Origin: Porphyromonadaceae bacterium UBA4262
Lineage (GTDB): Bacteria > Bacteroidota > Bacteroidia > Bacteroidales > Muribaculaceae
Assembly (NCBI GenBank): GCA_002396085.1
Contig: DGWI01000050.1
Coordinates: forward strand, 377-24,026
Reading direction: 5' to 3'
Length of the DNA: 23,650 nucleotides
The translations under genes and the position numbers were made by a program. The stretch's first letter is position 1; every line of letters begins with the position of its first letter. Positions 6,918 through 14,657 of this stretch are shown here, piece by piece. The notes beneath the pieces are model-generated. The model ran no database searches, was not told the DNA's origin, and saw only the letters and a list, made by a program, of their open reading frames with translations.

Positions 6918-9900
6918 TTACTTCTTTTTCTTGAGGGCGGCGAGGCGCTGGTCTACGGCCTCGGTGATGTCTTTCTCCTTGCCGGGATAGTTGCTCTTGA
7001 GGCTCTGCAAGTACTCGCGGGCCTCGCTGGTCTTGCCCTGCTTGACATAGATGTCGCTCAGCAAGATGAAGGTGCGAGCCAGCCAGTAGGCGTGCGGTGT
7101 GCCCGCATCGACTAGGCTATTGGCGGTGCGCTCGGCCTGCTTGATGTTGCCGGCATCGAACTGCAGTTGTGCCAACTCGTAGGCGGCCTGTGCGCCCTCT
7201 TCGCTCTTGGTGTCCTTGGCCAGCGCCTTGAGGTCGCTCTCGGCACTCTTGCTGTCGCCCAGGTGCGAGGCAGCGATGGCGCGGTTCATGGTCACCTCCT
7301 TCTCCTCGCTGGCACTGAGTCCGCCACGCTGCAGCAGGCTGGCGCAGACGTTCTTCAGTTCGTTCCAGTTGCTCAGTTGCTTGGCAGCACGCATCATGCC
7401 CAGTTCGGCAGTGGTGCGGTTGTCATCGCTCGACGAGAGTTCGGCCAGTTCCTTGTAACTCTGCAGGGCATCGTTGGCCTTGCCCAACTGCAAGAGGGCA
7501 TCACTGCGCATAGCCATGGCATCCTCGGCCCATGAGGCCTGCTTGTTGCCGCGCAGAGCCTCATCCAGGCCAGCCAGCGCGTCGTTGAGGCGGCCGTTGT
7601 TGTAATTGTGGCGGGCGATGTAGTAGCGAGCCTTGGCTGCGTATGCACCGCTGGGATTCTGCTGCAAGTACTGCTGCATCTTGGTGATGTTGGGTTTTGT
7701 GGCGATAGCGGCCTTCTCGGCTGCCTCAAAGGTGAGACGGTCCACCTCGCTCACATCAACGCGCGGTCCATTGGGGATGGCGTTGAGGAACTTCTGGAAG
7801 TCGCCCAACTGACCACGGTCGGCATAGATGAGTTTCATGTCCTCGGCAGCAGCCTGTGCTTCCTCGCTGCTCGGGTAATTCTTAATGACCTTCTTGTAGG
7901 CTTCGATAGCGGCATCCTCGTTGTTCATGTTCTTGTCCACAACAGCCATCTGCAGCAAGCCCTTGCGGGCCTCGACGCTCTTGGGATAGGCCTTGAGCAG
8001 TGCGTTGTAGGCAGCAACAGCCTCATTGCCCTTGCCGTCATAGGCCAGTGCGTTGCCCTTCTCGAGCATCGCTTGTGGGACGAGGTCGCTATTGGGGTAG
8101 GCCTTGATGAGCGCATCTAGTGCGCTGACCTGCTGGCCATACTGCTTGGTCATGCCCAGCATCATGGCTTTCTGGTACATCGAGTAGTCTTTTGCCGACC
8201 CTTTGGCATCGGCAAGTGCCTTGTCATAACTAGCCTGTGCGGCTGCGTACTCCTGTGTGTAATATTGGGTGTCGCCCAGGCGGTTATAAGCATCGGCCTT
8301 AAGCTCGTCGGCCAGTTTGCCACCTGCCAGCGCGTTCTGGAAGGCCTTCTTGGCCTCGGCATAACGGCGCTGCTGGTAGAGCGAGTAGCCCAGGTTGTAC
8401 TGTGCCAGACTGTAATTGTCATCACCCTTGCTGGTGGCGTTGACATAACTCATCTGATTGCTGGTGGCACCCTTGTAGTCACCGGTGCGATATTGTGCCT
8501 CGGCTAGCCACAAGCGGCTCTCGTTGAGCACAGTCTTGTCCTGGTTGCCCAAGTCGACGGCCTGCTTGAGGTAGTTGACCGCCTGCTGGTCCTGCCCGTT
8601 TGAGAGTGCTTGCACGCCCAGGTTGTAGAGCACATACTGCTTGGCGCGCTTGACCTTGGCACTGGGATTCTTAATGTTATTGATACTCTGCAATGCTTTG
8701 CCATAGTCGGTGCTGGTGAGATAAGCATCGACCAGATAGCCCTCCACCTGGTCTTTGTAGCGACTCTTGGGATAGTCGTTGAGGAAGGTCTCAAACATTT
8801 CAATCGACTTGTCAAACGGGGTTCGGGCACCCTGGTTCTGGCTGATAGCATAGTTGTAGAACGCCGTTTCGCGCACATTGCGGTCATGGTTCATCTTGGC
8901 CGACTGCTCGAAGGCACGTGCCGCACCATTCAGGTCATTCTGCTTGAGTTTGCACTGACCCAGATAGAGCCACGCGCTTTGTGCCAGAGCATCGTCCTCG
9001 TCGGTGGCCAGTGGCATGAGTTCGGCCGCACGCTTGTAGTTGCCCTCGTTATAGTCGAGCACACCCAGGGTGTAAGCCGCAGTGCGATAGATGTCGCCTT
9101 CGGGCTCGGCGACATATCGTTCAAGATAGGTGCGCGCCTCACGCGTGTTGCCCTGATGATAGTAACTCTCACCCACCATGCGGTTAAGTTCGGCATCAAA
9201 GTAGTTGTTCTTTTGCTCACTGAGCAGTTGGCGGCCCGTGGCGATGACATCGGCAAACTGCCCACGATTATACTTGATCTGGGTGATGTAATACTGCGCC
9301 TGATAGCCCAACTCGGTGGTGGGGTCGATGTGCTGGAAGCGGTCCAGAGCATCGTCCAAGTTGCCGTTGGCATACTCGACATAGGCCTTGTAGAATACCG
9401 ATGCCTGACCATAGCGCTTGGTGGCAGCCAGACGATGATACTGCTGCTCGGCCTCATCATAGTGGCCTTGCCGCAAGTTGCAGTAAGCCTTGCGATAGAG
9501 CAGATCCTCATTGGCATCAAGGTCTTGTGCAGCGGGTCGCACGAGCGAGTAACTGAGCATTGCGTTGTCCCAGTCGCCACGATAGAAGTAGTAGTCACCA
9601 ATCTTCATCTGTGCCGTGGTGGCCAGTGGGCTGTTGGGGTGCTCATCAATAAAAGCGATGAGCGCATCCAGACTCTTGCCTTCGCCTCGCTCAAACAGTG
9701 CCAAGGCCATCAGCAACTCGGCCTCTTCTTCTCGGTCAGCACTCAGCGGCAGTTGCTGCAAGTGGGTCAACTGGTCGATGGCTCCCACATAGTTGTGGCT
9801 GTCGTACATGAGTCGTGCCCGTTCGAGGTATCCCTCGGCACCGGCATCCATCACTGTGGGCTGTGCGCCTGCCAGCAACGGCAGAGCCAATCCCATGGTT

Positions 9901-9923
9901 AATAGCAGATTTTTCAGTTTCAT
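6918..9923 (-). CDS. Large periplasmic tetratricopeptide-repeat protein
   Basis: The product is 1001 aa. It has a signal peptide (MKLKNLLLTMGLALPLLAGAQ, cleavage after about residue 20) and then tetratricopeptide-type helical hairpins over almost the whole length. Recurrent features are the W/Y-LG-Y-A-F-P pattern, for example AQYNLGYSLYQQRRYAEAKKAF, and GNTREARTYLERYV. The C-terminus is lysine-rich (AALKKKK). Such proteins act as scaffolds; an export signal plus an immediately following outer-membrane barrel suggests a periplasmic partner of that barrel. The start at 9921-9923 is supported by the signal peptide. It is the first gene of a probable three-gene operon with the barrel and the folK-helicase fusion. 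No enzymatic motif was seen. Confidence 0.88.
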   Translation of the reverse strand: MKLKNLLLTMGLALPLLAGAQPTVMDAGAEGYLERARLMYDSHNYVGAIDQLTHLQQLPLSADREEEAELLMALALFERGEGKSLDALIAFIDEHPNSPLATTAQMKIGDYYFYRGDWDNAMLSYSLVRPAAQDLDANEDLLYRKAYCNLRQGHYDEAEQQYHRLAATKRYGQASVFYKAYVEYANGNLDDALDRFQHIDPTTELGYQAQYYITQIKYNRGQFADVIATGRQLLSEQKNNYFDAELNRMVGESYYHQGNTREARTYLERYVAEPEGDIYRTAAYTLGVLDYNEGNYKRAAELMPLATDEDDALAQSAWLYLGQCKLKQNDLNGAARAFEQSAKMNHDRNVRETAFYNYAISQNQGARTPFDKSIEMFETFLNDYPKSRYKDQVEGYLVDAYLTSTDYGKALQSINNIKNPSAKVKRAKQYVLYNLGVQALSNGQDQQAVNYLKQAVDLGNQDKTVLNESRLWLAEAQYRTGDYKGATSNQMSYVNATSKGDDNYSLAQYNLGYSLYQQRRYAEAKKAFQNALAGGKLADELKADAYNRLGDTQYYTQEYAAAQASYDKALADAKGSAKDYSMYQKAMMLGMTKQYGQQVSALDALIKAYPNSDLVPQAMLEKGNALAYDGKGNEAVAAYNALLKAYPKSVEARKGLLQMAVVDKNMNNEDAAIEAYKKVIKNYPSSEEAQAAAEDMKLIYADRGQLGDFQKFLNAIPNGPRVDVSEVDRLTFEAAEKAAIATKPNITKMQQYLQQNPSGAYAAKARYYIARHNYNNGRLNDALAGLDEALRGNKQASWAEDAMAMRSDALLQLGKANDALQSYKELAELSSSDDNRTTAELGMMRAAKQLSNWNELKNVCASLLQRGGLSASEEKEVTMNRAIAASHLGDSKSAESDLKALAKDTKSEEGAQAAYELAQLQFDAGNIKQAERTANSLVDAGTPHAYWLARTFILLSDIYVKQGKTSEAREYLQSLKSNYPGKEKDITEAVDQRLAALKKKK

Positions 9924-10011
9924 ATCTTTTTAGTAAACGAATTGACGAGTTTTATCTAGATTTTCGAGAGGTTCTAGATTTCTAGAAACCCTAGCGTTTG
10001 ATTTAAACGTA

Positions 10012-10019
10012 CAAAGTTA
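10012..10019 (-). promoter_or_regulatory. Candidate -7 promoter element of the TPR/barrel/folK-helicase operon
   Basis: The minus strand reads TAACTTTG, 89 bases ahead of the TPR start codon. A minus-strand TTTG (10034-10037) lies 14 bases further upstream, closer than the usual spacing of about 19. The intervening leader (about 9955-9990) contains several TCTAGA/CTAG words that could pair with one another. Confidence 0.4.
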
Positions 10020-10114
10020 GTGAATATTCGGCACAAAGTAGCCACATTGTTAATAAAATTCTCCAATTCTGTTAAAATTAAGATTTTTTAGGCACGACTA
10101 CTGCGAATTGTTCG

Positions 10115-10122
10115 TACATTTG
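10115..10122 (+). promoter_or_regulatory. Candidate -7 promoter element for bcp
   Basis: TACATTTG matches TAnnTTTG and lies 31 bases before the ATG, the distance expected for a short leader. The -33 region is AT-rich, without a clear TTTG. Confidence 0.45.
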
Positions 10123-10153
10123 CACTAATCAAACCATTCACAACCATCAAACT

Positions 10154-10609
10154 ATGAAAATTGGAGACAAGATACCCGAAGTTTTGGGCGTTGACCAGGA
10201 GGGTCGCGAGCACCGCGCCAGCGACTATGCCGGCAAGAAACTGATTATCTATTTCTACCCCAAGGACAACACATCGGGCTGCACTGCCGAGGCATGCAGC
10301 CTGCGCGACGGCTACAGCGATCTGCGCCGAGCCGGCTACGCCCTGCTAGGCGTGAGCAAGGACTCGGCCGCTTCACACACTAAGTTTGCCGAAAAGCACT
10401 CGCTGCCGTTCCCGCTGATTGCCGACACCGACACCTCGCTGCAGCAAGCCTTCGGCGTATGGCGCGAGAAGAAGATGGCGGGCCGCACCTACATGGGCAC
10501 TGTGCGCACCACCTTTGTCGCCGATGAGCAGGGCATCGTCACCCACATCATCGACAAGGTCAACAACAAGGACGCCGCCAATCAGTTACTGACCCTGATT
10601 GCCCAGTAA
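10154..10609 (+). CDS. bcp: Bcp/PrxQ-type thiol peroxidase
   Basis: The product is 151 aa, the usual size for the bacterioferritin comigratory protein group of AhpC/TSA peroxiredoxins. The peroxidatic cysteine is C43 in FYPKDNTSGCTAEAC and a resolving cysteine C48 follows five residues later, the spacing of the atypical two-cysteine PrxQ type. The conserved threonine (T40) and the arginine in GTVRTTFVAD (about residue 117) complete the active site. It reduces hydrogen peroxide and organic hydroperoxides in the cytoplasm using thioredoxin. It stands alone, divergent from the TPR operon. No strong terminator is visible directly after the stop, so the transcript may continue towards the small-RNA locus. 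Confidence 0.95.
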   Translation: MKIGDKIPEVLGVDQEGREHRASDYAGKKLIIYFYPKDNTSGCTAEACSLRDGYSDLRRAGYALLGVSKDSAASHTKFAEKHSLPFPLIADTDTSLQQAFGVWREKKMAGRTYMGTVRTTFVADEQGIVTHIIDKVNNKDAANQLLTLIAQ

Positions 10610-10813
10610 CTCATCGCCGACACTACTTGCCACGGACCATGCGCTGCGGACATTGACAGTCAGGCTGGGCGCGAAGGGTCCAAAACATCTACGAGCCCAT
10701 CCTCAGGTGTTAACAAGTGCAAATTTTTAAATCATCCGCTAGTCAAACACTTAATACATGTTAAATATTGGGCAAATTATGCCCTAAAATTATGCTGTAA
10801 AACATATTTGCAC
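10610..10813. other. Non-coding spacer between bcp and the small-RNA promoter
   Basis: No credible reading frame, terminator hairpin or long repeat was seen in the first 120 bases. The last 80 bases are AT-rich and lead into the -7 box at 10814. Confidence 0.5.
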
Positions 10814-10821
10814 TACTTTTG
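10814..10821 (+). promoter_or_regulatory. Promoter -7 element of the small RNA
   Basis: TACTTTTG matches TAnnTTTG. It is followed after about seven bases by the conserved-looking block that opens the RNA. No coding start follows on this strand, which makes it a promoter for a non-coding transcript. Confidence 0.5.
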
Positions 10822-10827
10822 CAGTGG

Positions 10828-10979
10828 TTTTTCATGGTATTAGTTTTTAAGGTTAATAATGAAATTCCAGTCGCTGTGAAGCGATTGCGTATTTTCAAGA
10901 TTTGTTTTAAGGTTTATGTTAATGGTATTAGAAGGTTAATTAGTTAAGCAATCCCCGACGTGAGTCGAGGATTTTTTTA
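10828..10979 (+). ncRNA. Probable stand-alone small RNA with two similar modules and GUGA-loop hairpins
   Basis: The inferred transcript is about 150 bases, from just after the -7 box to a T-run. It contains two copies of a module. Module 1 has ATGGTATTAG at 10834-10843, AAGGTTAAT at 10849-10857 and the hairpin TCGCT-GTGA-AGCGA at 10871-10884. Module 2 has the identical ATGGTATTAG at 10922-10931, AAGGTTAAT at 10932-10940 and a hairpin at 10951-10972 that also has a GTGA (GNRA-type) loop and is followed by seven Ts. A partial third box, AAGGTTTAT, is at 10909-10917. The locus sits between two convergent genes, so it is not a leader of either. I have a general impression of similar GGTATTAG...AAGGTTAA sequences in other Bacteroidales but cannot verify a family name here. 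Confidence 0.6.
10951..10979 (+). terminator. Intrinsic terminator of the small RNA
   Basis: A stem of ATCC and CGAC pairs with GTCG and GGAT across one C-A mismatch, around a GTGA loop, and is followed by seven Ts. The T-run gives it polarity on the plus strand. Confidence 0.75.
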
Positions 10980-11023
10980 TTTTTTATCGTGGGGGGTCAC
11001 TGACACCACACTGATCTCATTAT

Positions 11024-12487
11024 TCAATTCTTAATTCTCAGTTGGAGTGTGTGGTCGGGGGTGGCCGACTCGCCGGGTGTGCCCACTTGGTTGAGGTCCT
11101 CGAGGGCACTGCGCACCATGGGCTCAACACGGGGCCATAGGTTCTCGATGAGGAACGGGCCCATGAATTGTGCCTGACTGGGCATAACCTCTTGCACCAT
11201 GCCCATGATGCCTTGCTTGACTGCATCGATGATAGCGGGTGCTTGTTGCGGGTCCTCGCCACCGCGCGTGACGATGAGCAGGCTCTGAGTCAATGGTTCT
11301 TGCATGTGCCGTATCATCAGTGCGGTAGCCTGCTGCGCCGTGGTGGGCAACGCTGTGGTGTCGGCACCCTGCATGGCGAGCATCTGCTTAATCTGTCCCA
11401 TCTTGGCGCTGATGCGCGACCACAGTCGATTGGCAATCACACCAGCGAGGATGGGTGCGGCATGCTCGACCTGTTCGCGGGCTTGCTGTTGCAGGGCATC
11501 GGGCAGTTCTAGCCACTGAGTGGCGACTTGCAAGGTGCTGGCCTTACGATCCAGTGTCAACATGCGCAGGGGCATGGGATACATGCTGGCCGAGCCGGTG
11601 GCGATGTCGGTGACCTTGCCATTGCTCACGGCATCGGTGATGTGCAGGTGACCTGTGAGCACAACACGCACGCCACACTCGGCCATCGTCTTCGCCACAT
11701 CATCATGGTTGGCGACAATGTAGTTGGGCAAGAACCGTGCCTCGCCATCGACATGCTCCAGCAGGTGATGGTGCATCATGGCGATGACCATCTTGCCCTG
11801 GCGCTGCGCCTCGGTGGCACGCTCACGCAACCACTGCAAGGTCTCGGGCTTGACGCGGCCGCCATTGTGATAGGCATTGGCTGTATCGCCACGTGCAGTC
11901 AATCGATTCTCCTCATCGCGATTTGAGTCGATGCCCAGCACCACCAGCCCTGGCAGGGGCTCGCAAGCATAACTGAGCGAGGCTGGGTCGCGTTGTGATG
12001 TAGAGCCATAACCACAATCGGCATAGATTTGTGCGAACTCGTCGCGAGAGATGGTCCCTACAGGCGTAGCCTTGTCGCCACAATAACTGCGCGCATTGGG
12101 GCAGTTTGCATCATGATTACCCGGAATGACCAGCGTGCGCACGCCATGTTGTCGCAATTTGGCCAAATGCTGCGCCAGACGCAAGTGGCTGGCACGAGCA
12201 CCATTGTGTGTCAAGTCGCCCGAGATAAGCAACAATGCAGGTTTCGCCTCGATGGCATGGTCGACGATGCGCTGCATCAACAGGTCGCTTTGCAGTGCCA
12301 ACTTCATGTCACCACTAGCCATACGTCGAGCCGCAGCACCGGCATCAAAGAGTTCAGGTGCCAACAGGTGGATGTCACTAATGACCATGATGCGATTGTC
12401 GTCTTCCATGAGTTTCTTAGTTTCAGGCGTTGCTGCTTGTGCCAACAGCCCCATCAAGAAGCACGCCATCAAAAAAATATGTTTCAC
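11024..12487 (-). CDS. Secreted calcineurin-like metallophosphoesterase
   Basis: The product is 487 aa. The start is GTG at 12485-12487, chosen because it gives a complete signal peptide (MKHIFLMACFLMGLLAQA); the next in-frame ATG would shorten it. The catalytic domain carries SDIH (D38, H40), SGDLTHNG (D91), PGNHD (N124, H125), MMHHH (H239-H241) and TGHLH (H280, H282), the full two-metal site of the purple-acid-phosphatase-like superfamily. The C-terminal 150 residues are helical, glutamine-rich and not recognisable; they may form an accessory cap. Export implies action on extracytoplasmic phosphoesters, but the substrate is unknown. It is unrelated in architecture to the membrane-anchored phosphoesterase at 544-1641. 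Its upstream gap carries copy 2 of the dispersed repeat. Confidence 0.88.
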   Translation of the reverse strand: MKHIFLMACFLMGLLAQAATPETKKLMEDDNRIMVISDIHLLAPELFDAGAAARRMASGDMKLALQSDLLMQRIVDHAIEAKPALLLISGDLTHNGARASHLRLAQHLAKLRQHGVRTLVIPGNHDANCPNARSYCGDKATPVGTISRDEFAQIYADCGYGSTSQRDPASLSYACEPLPGLVVLGIDSNRDEENRLTARGDTANAYHNGGRVKPETLQWLRERATEAQRQGKMVIAMMHHHLLEHVDGEARFLPNYIVANHDDVAKTMAECGVRVVLTGHLHITDAVSNGKVTDIATGSASMYPMPLRMLTLDRKASTLQVATQWLELPDALQQQAREQVEHAAPILAGVIANRLWSRISAKMGQIKQMLAMQGADTTALPTTAQQATALMIRHMQEPLTQSLLIVTRGGEDPQQAPAIIDAVKQGIMGMVQEVMPSQAQFMGPFLIENLWPRVEPMVRSALEDLNQVGTPGESATPDHTLQLRIKN

Positions 12488-12540
12488 TATTGATGATTTG
12501 ATAGTTATTAAGTTAACTTACTAAAGTAGCTACTTGTTAG

Positions 12541-12727
12541 TAGTTAAGGGAGTTAAGGGAGTTAAAGGAGTTAAGACGGATGCTCTTATGGCTCTAATTC
12601 TCCCATCATTTTATCATCTGCCAGCCGGCTTGGAGTCGAATCACGCGGCGCGCCACGTCCCTACTGCGCTATCATGTAACGTCTTAACTCCATTTAACTT
12701 CTTAACTACTTAACTACTAAAAAACTC
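12541..12727. repeat. Dispersed intergenic repeat, copy 2
   Basis: This block aligns end to end with 330-499 in the same orientation, with high identity in the core from TGCTCTT to CTCCATTTAAC. The perfect 12-base inverted arms are at 12567-12578 and 12680-12691. The outer arms are longer than in copy 1: four AGTTAAG-type words on the left face CTTAACT-type words on the right, giving an imperfect inverted repeat of about 37 bases. The core palindrome at 12643-12658 has one change from copy 1 (CGCCACGT instead of CGCCGCGT). The minus-strand GTAG is at 12661-12664. Confidence 0.8.
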
Positions 12728-12773
12728 AAGTTATTAAGTTGTACAAAGATAGGGTGAATGTTTCTGTCGATCG

Positions 12774-14441
12774 CTATTGCCAGAAGCCAGTGTCAAGCGA
12801 CGACTCGACATCGGCCTCAATGTCATCGGGCAAGTTGCAGAAAAAGTCTATACCCGTCCGCCTCTCCAACTCGTCGATGGAAATCATGCAACTCGGCAGG
12901 GTGGTGCTGGAGCAAGAACTGTTGATTTGTTCGGTCCAGTAAGCCATGGCGTGATATTGCCCACCCTTGAGGCACAGCACCGCCATGAACCAATAGCGCG
13001 GTATGACAAGCGACCCGGTGATGTTCACGCCATACTTGGCTTTCACCTCCGAGGCCGGTATCGTTCCGCTCACCGTGGATCCGTTCAGGGTCACGTCGGC
13101 GATAGTCGCCCCCTTGCACACGTAGATGGTGTCGCGGAAAGCGGTACTGTAGCCCCAGGTCTGCACCTTTGCCTCCATGCGCTGCCACAGGCCGGCGTTG
13201 TGCGCCTGATATTGCGGGTGACAGTTGCTGGTGATGAAGGTGAAGCCGTTCTGAGCCTTGGACGACTGGCGATCCTCGGACGCGCAGATGTGTCCGCGCG
13301 CAAAGGTGGTCATGTTCGAGCCGTCCAGATTGGTACTACTCTTGGTGTAGTTGCCGTCAGTATATTCATAGGTGCTGACCTGGTAGGCCGCCTCCACACA
13401 AGACTCTGTGCTAAACGAGCTGGCACTGCGCCCCACGTCATTGTTGGGTGTGCCATTGTGCATGGCAAAGCAACTCCAGCGGTTGGCACGTTGACTCTTG
13501 TCAAGTTCGAGCGAGTAAGAGATGCCATAGTCACTCGACGCATGCACAATCACCGTGCTGTTGTCGTCGGGAGTGATGTGCGGATATTCCAATCGCCACG
13601 CCATGCCATAGGTGGCACTTGATGTCGTGGCATTAGCACTTGACTCCGGGATGTTGTAGGCTGTCTCGCACCAGTTAGCGTTGGCATTGTTGCCGGGAAT
13701 GTCGGGGGTGTCAATCGAGTCATTGATAGTGCCCTCAACATACAACTGCACCTCTGTACCCGATGCCGAAGCATTGAAGTCGGCATAGCGACTCTGATAG
13801 TAGATGGTCTTGCTGGTGTTCTTTTTGTTGGTGATGACAGCATTGTTTCCGCCGAAAGTCACAGTCCATCGGGCAGCCTCGTCAGTGACCGACGTGACAC
13901 TATTCAATTGACTAGCCGAAGAATTGGCCAGGTAGTAATCGCCGTCACACAAGGTCCATGACCCCATTGTGCCACCCAGGGTGAAGATACTCACTTCGCT
14001 ATTGTCACCAACGGTCGCGGTGCCGTTATCTAAGGTAATGCCGCTCTCCACCAGTGCGCGGTAGTTCTCATATCCAGGCATCATGCCACCCATCGCACCG
14101 CTGTAAGTCTCACAGACAATGAGATATCGCTTGCCGGCAACCAGTTGGTTTGCACTGGTGACACGTGTGAACGTGATTGTGCCAGCCGCACTCTCCTTGC
14201 CCAAGATAATGTTGACGACGATGTTCACGTCGCCCACATCGACAGTACCATCATTGTTAATGTCGGCATTGCCAGGATAATTGGCTGCATACGCCTTGCC
14301 CAGAATGATGTTGACGACGATGTTCACGTCGCCCACATCGACCGCTCCGTCGCCACTGACATCGCCGCGCACTTGCGCCATGGAGCATAAACCTAGCATC
14401 ATCATGGCCGTTGCAAATATTGCTCTCAGATTATTTCTCAT
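12774..14441 (-). CDS. Secreted DNA/RNA non-specific endonuclease with N-terminal dockerin pair
   Basis: The product is 555 aa from the ATG at 14439-14441; a TTG two codons earlier is less likely. Order: signal peptide (1-23, ending CSMAQ); two dockerin type I repeats (GDVSGDGAVDVGDVNIVVNIIL at 26-47 shown in part, and ADINNDGTVDVGDVN from 59) with calcium-loop D/N residues; a beta-rich domain of unknown role (about 88-236, starting FTRVTSANQL); a linker; and a C-terminal NUC-family endonuclease (about 270-530). The nuclease motif is FARGHICASEDR with catalytic H384, and the metal-binding segment is NCHPQYQAHNAGLWQRME (N406, N415). The usual DRGH is ARGH here. The enzyme should degrade extracellular nucleic acid with a divalent metal. 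No cohesin-bearing partner is in the window. Confidence 0.87.
   Translation of the reverse strand: MRNNLRAIFATAMMMLGLCSMAQVRGDVSGDGAVDVGDVNIVVNIILGKAYAANYPGNADINNDGTVDVGDVNIVVNIILGKESAAGTITFTRVTSANQLVAGKRYLIVCETYSGAMGGMMPGYENYRALVESGITLDNGTATVGDNSEVSIFTLGGTMGSWTLCDGDYYLANSSASQLNSVTSVTDEAARWTVTFGGNNAVITNKKNTSKTIYYQSRYADFNASASGTEVQLYVEGTINDSIDTPDIPGNNANANWCETAYNIPESSANATTSSATYGMAWRLEYPHITPDDNSTVIVHASSDYGISYSLELDKSQRANRWSCFAMHNGTPNNDVGRSASSFSTESCVEAAYQVSTYEYTDGNYTKSSTNLDGSNMTTFARGHICASEDRQSSKAQNGFTFITSNCHPQYQAHNAGLWQRMEAKVQTWGYSTAFRDTIYVCKGATIADVTLNGSTVSGTIPASEVKAKYGVNITGSLVIPRYWFMAVLCLKGGQYHAMAYWTEQINSSCSSTTLPSCMISIDELERRTGIDFFCNLPDDIEADVESSLDTGFWQ
14195..14342 (-). repeat. Near-identical DNA copies encoding the two dockerin motifs
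   Basis: Two 49-base units, 14195-14243 and 14294-14342, are spaced 99 bases (33 codons) apart. The inner 35 bases (14209-14243 and 14308-14342) are identical, including third codon positions. Confidence 0.85.
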
Positions 14442-14499
14442 TGTCAATAGGTATTATACGCATGATGGCGAGATTTCATCTCGTTATCATTCACACTGG

Positions 14500-14507
14500 C
14501 AAAGTTA
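14500..14507 (-). promoter_or_regulatory. Candidate -7 promoter element for the dockerin nuclease
   Basis: The minus strand reads TAACTTTG, 59 bases ahead of the start codon. A weak GTTG at about -33 (14528-14531) has a 20-base spacing. Confidence 0.4.
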
Positions 14508-14604
14508 AAAACAAAATACCAGACCCGCAACTCATATCATATTTTTTGGACAAACCGGCATATTCTGTCAACCATTTACCACTATTGTGCCGACTCAAAA
14601 CAGC

Positions 14605-14636
14605 AAAAAACGCCCTGAACACTCAGGGCGTTTTTT
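14605..14636. terminator. Perfect bidirectional intrinsic terminator after the M16 peptidase gene
   Basis: Six As, CGCCCTGA, the loop ACAC, TCAGGGCG and six Ts form a 14-pair perfect hairpin with T-runs on either strand. It begins 22 bases beyond the stop of the M16 peptidase, its most likely user. It also insulates the nuclease promoter downstream. Confidence 0.92.
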
Positions 14637-14657
14637 ACCATTAATGGGATGAGAGGA

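Noticed and set aside
8610..9902. 430-codon open frame opposite the TPR gene
   Set aside because: It overlaps a well-supported TPR protein and has no recognisable motif.
9955..9990. TCTAGA-rich inverted repeat in the TPR leader as a riboswitch or terminator
   Set aside because: The pairing needs a bulge and a 2-3-base loop, and no known aptamer pattern is visible. Mentioned only in the promoter entry.
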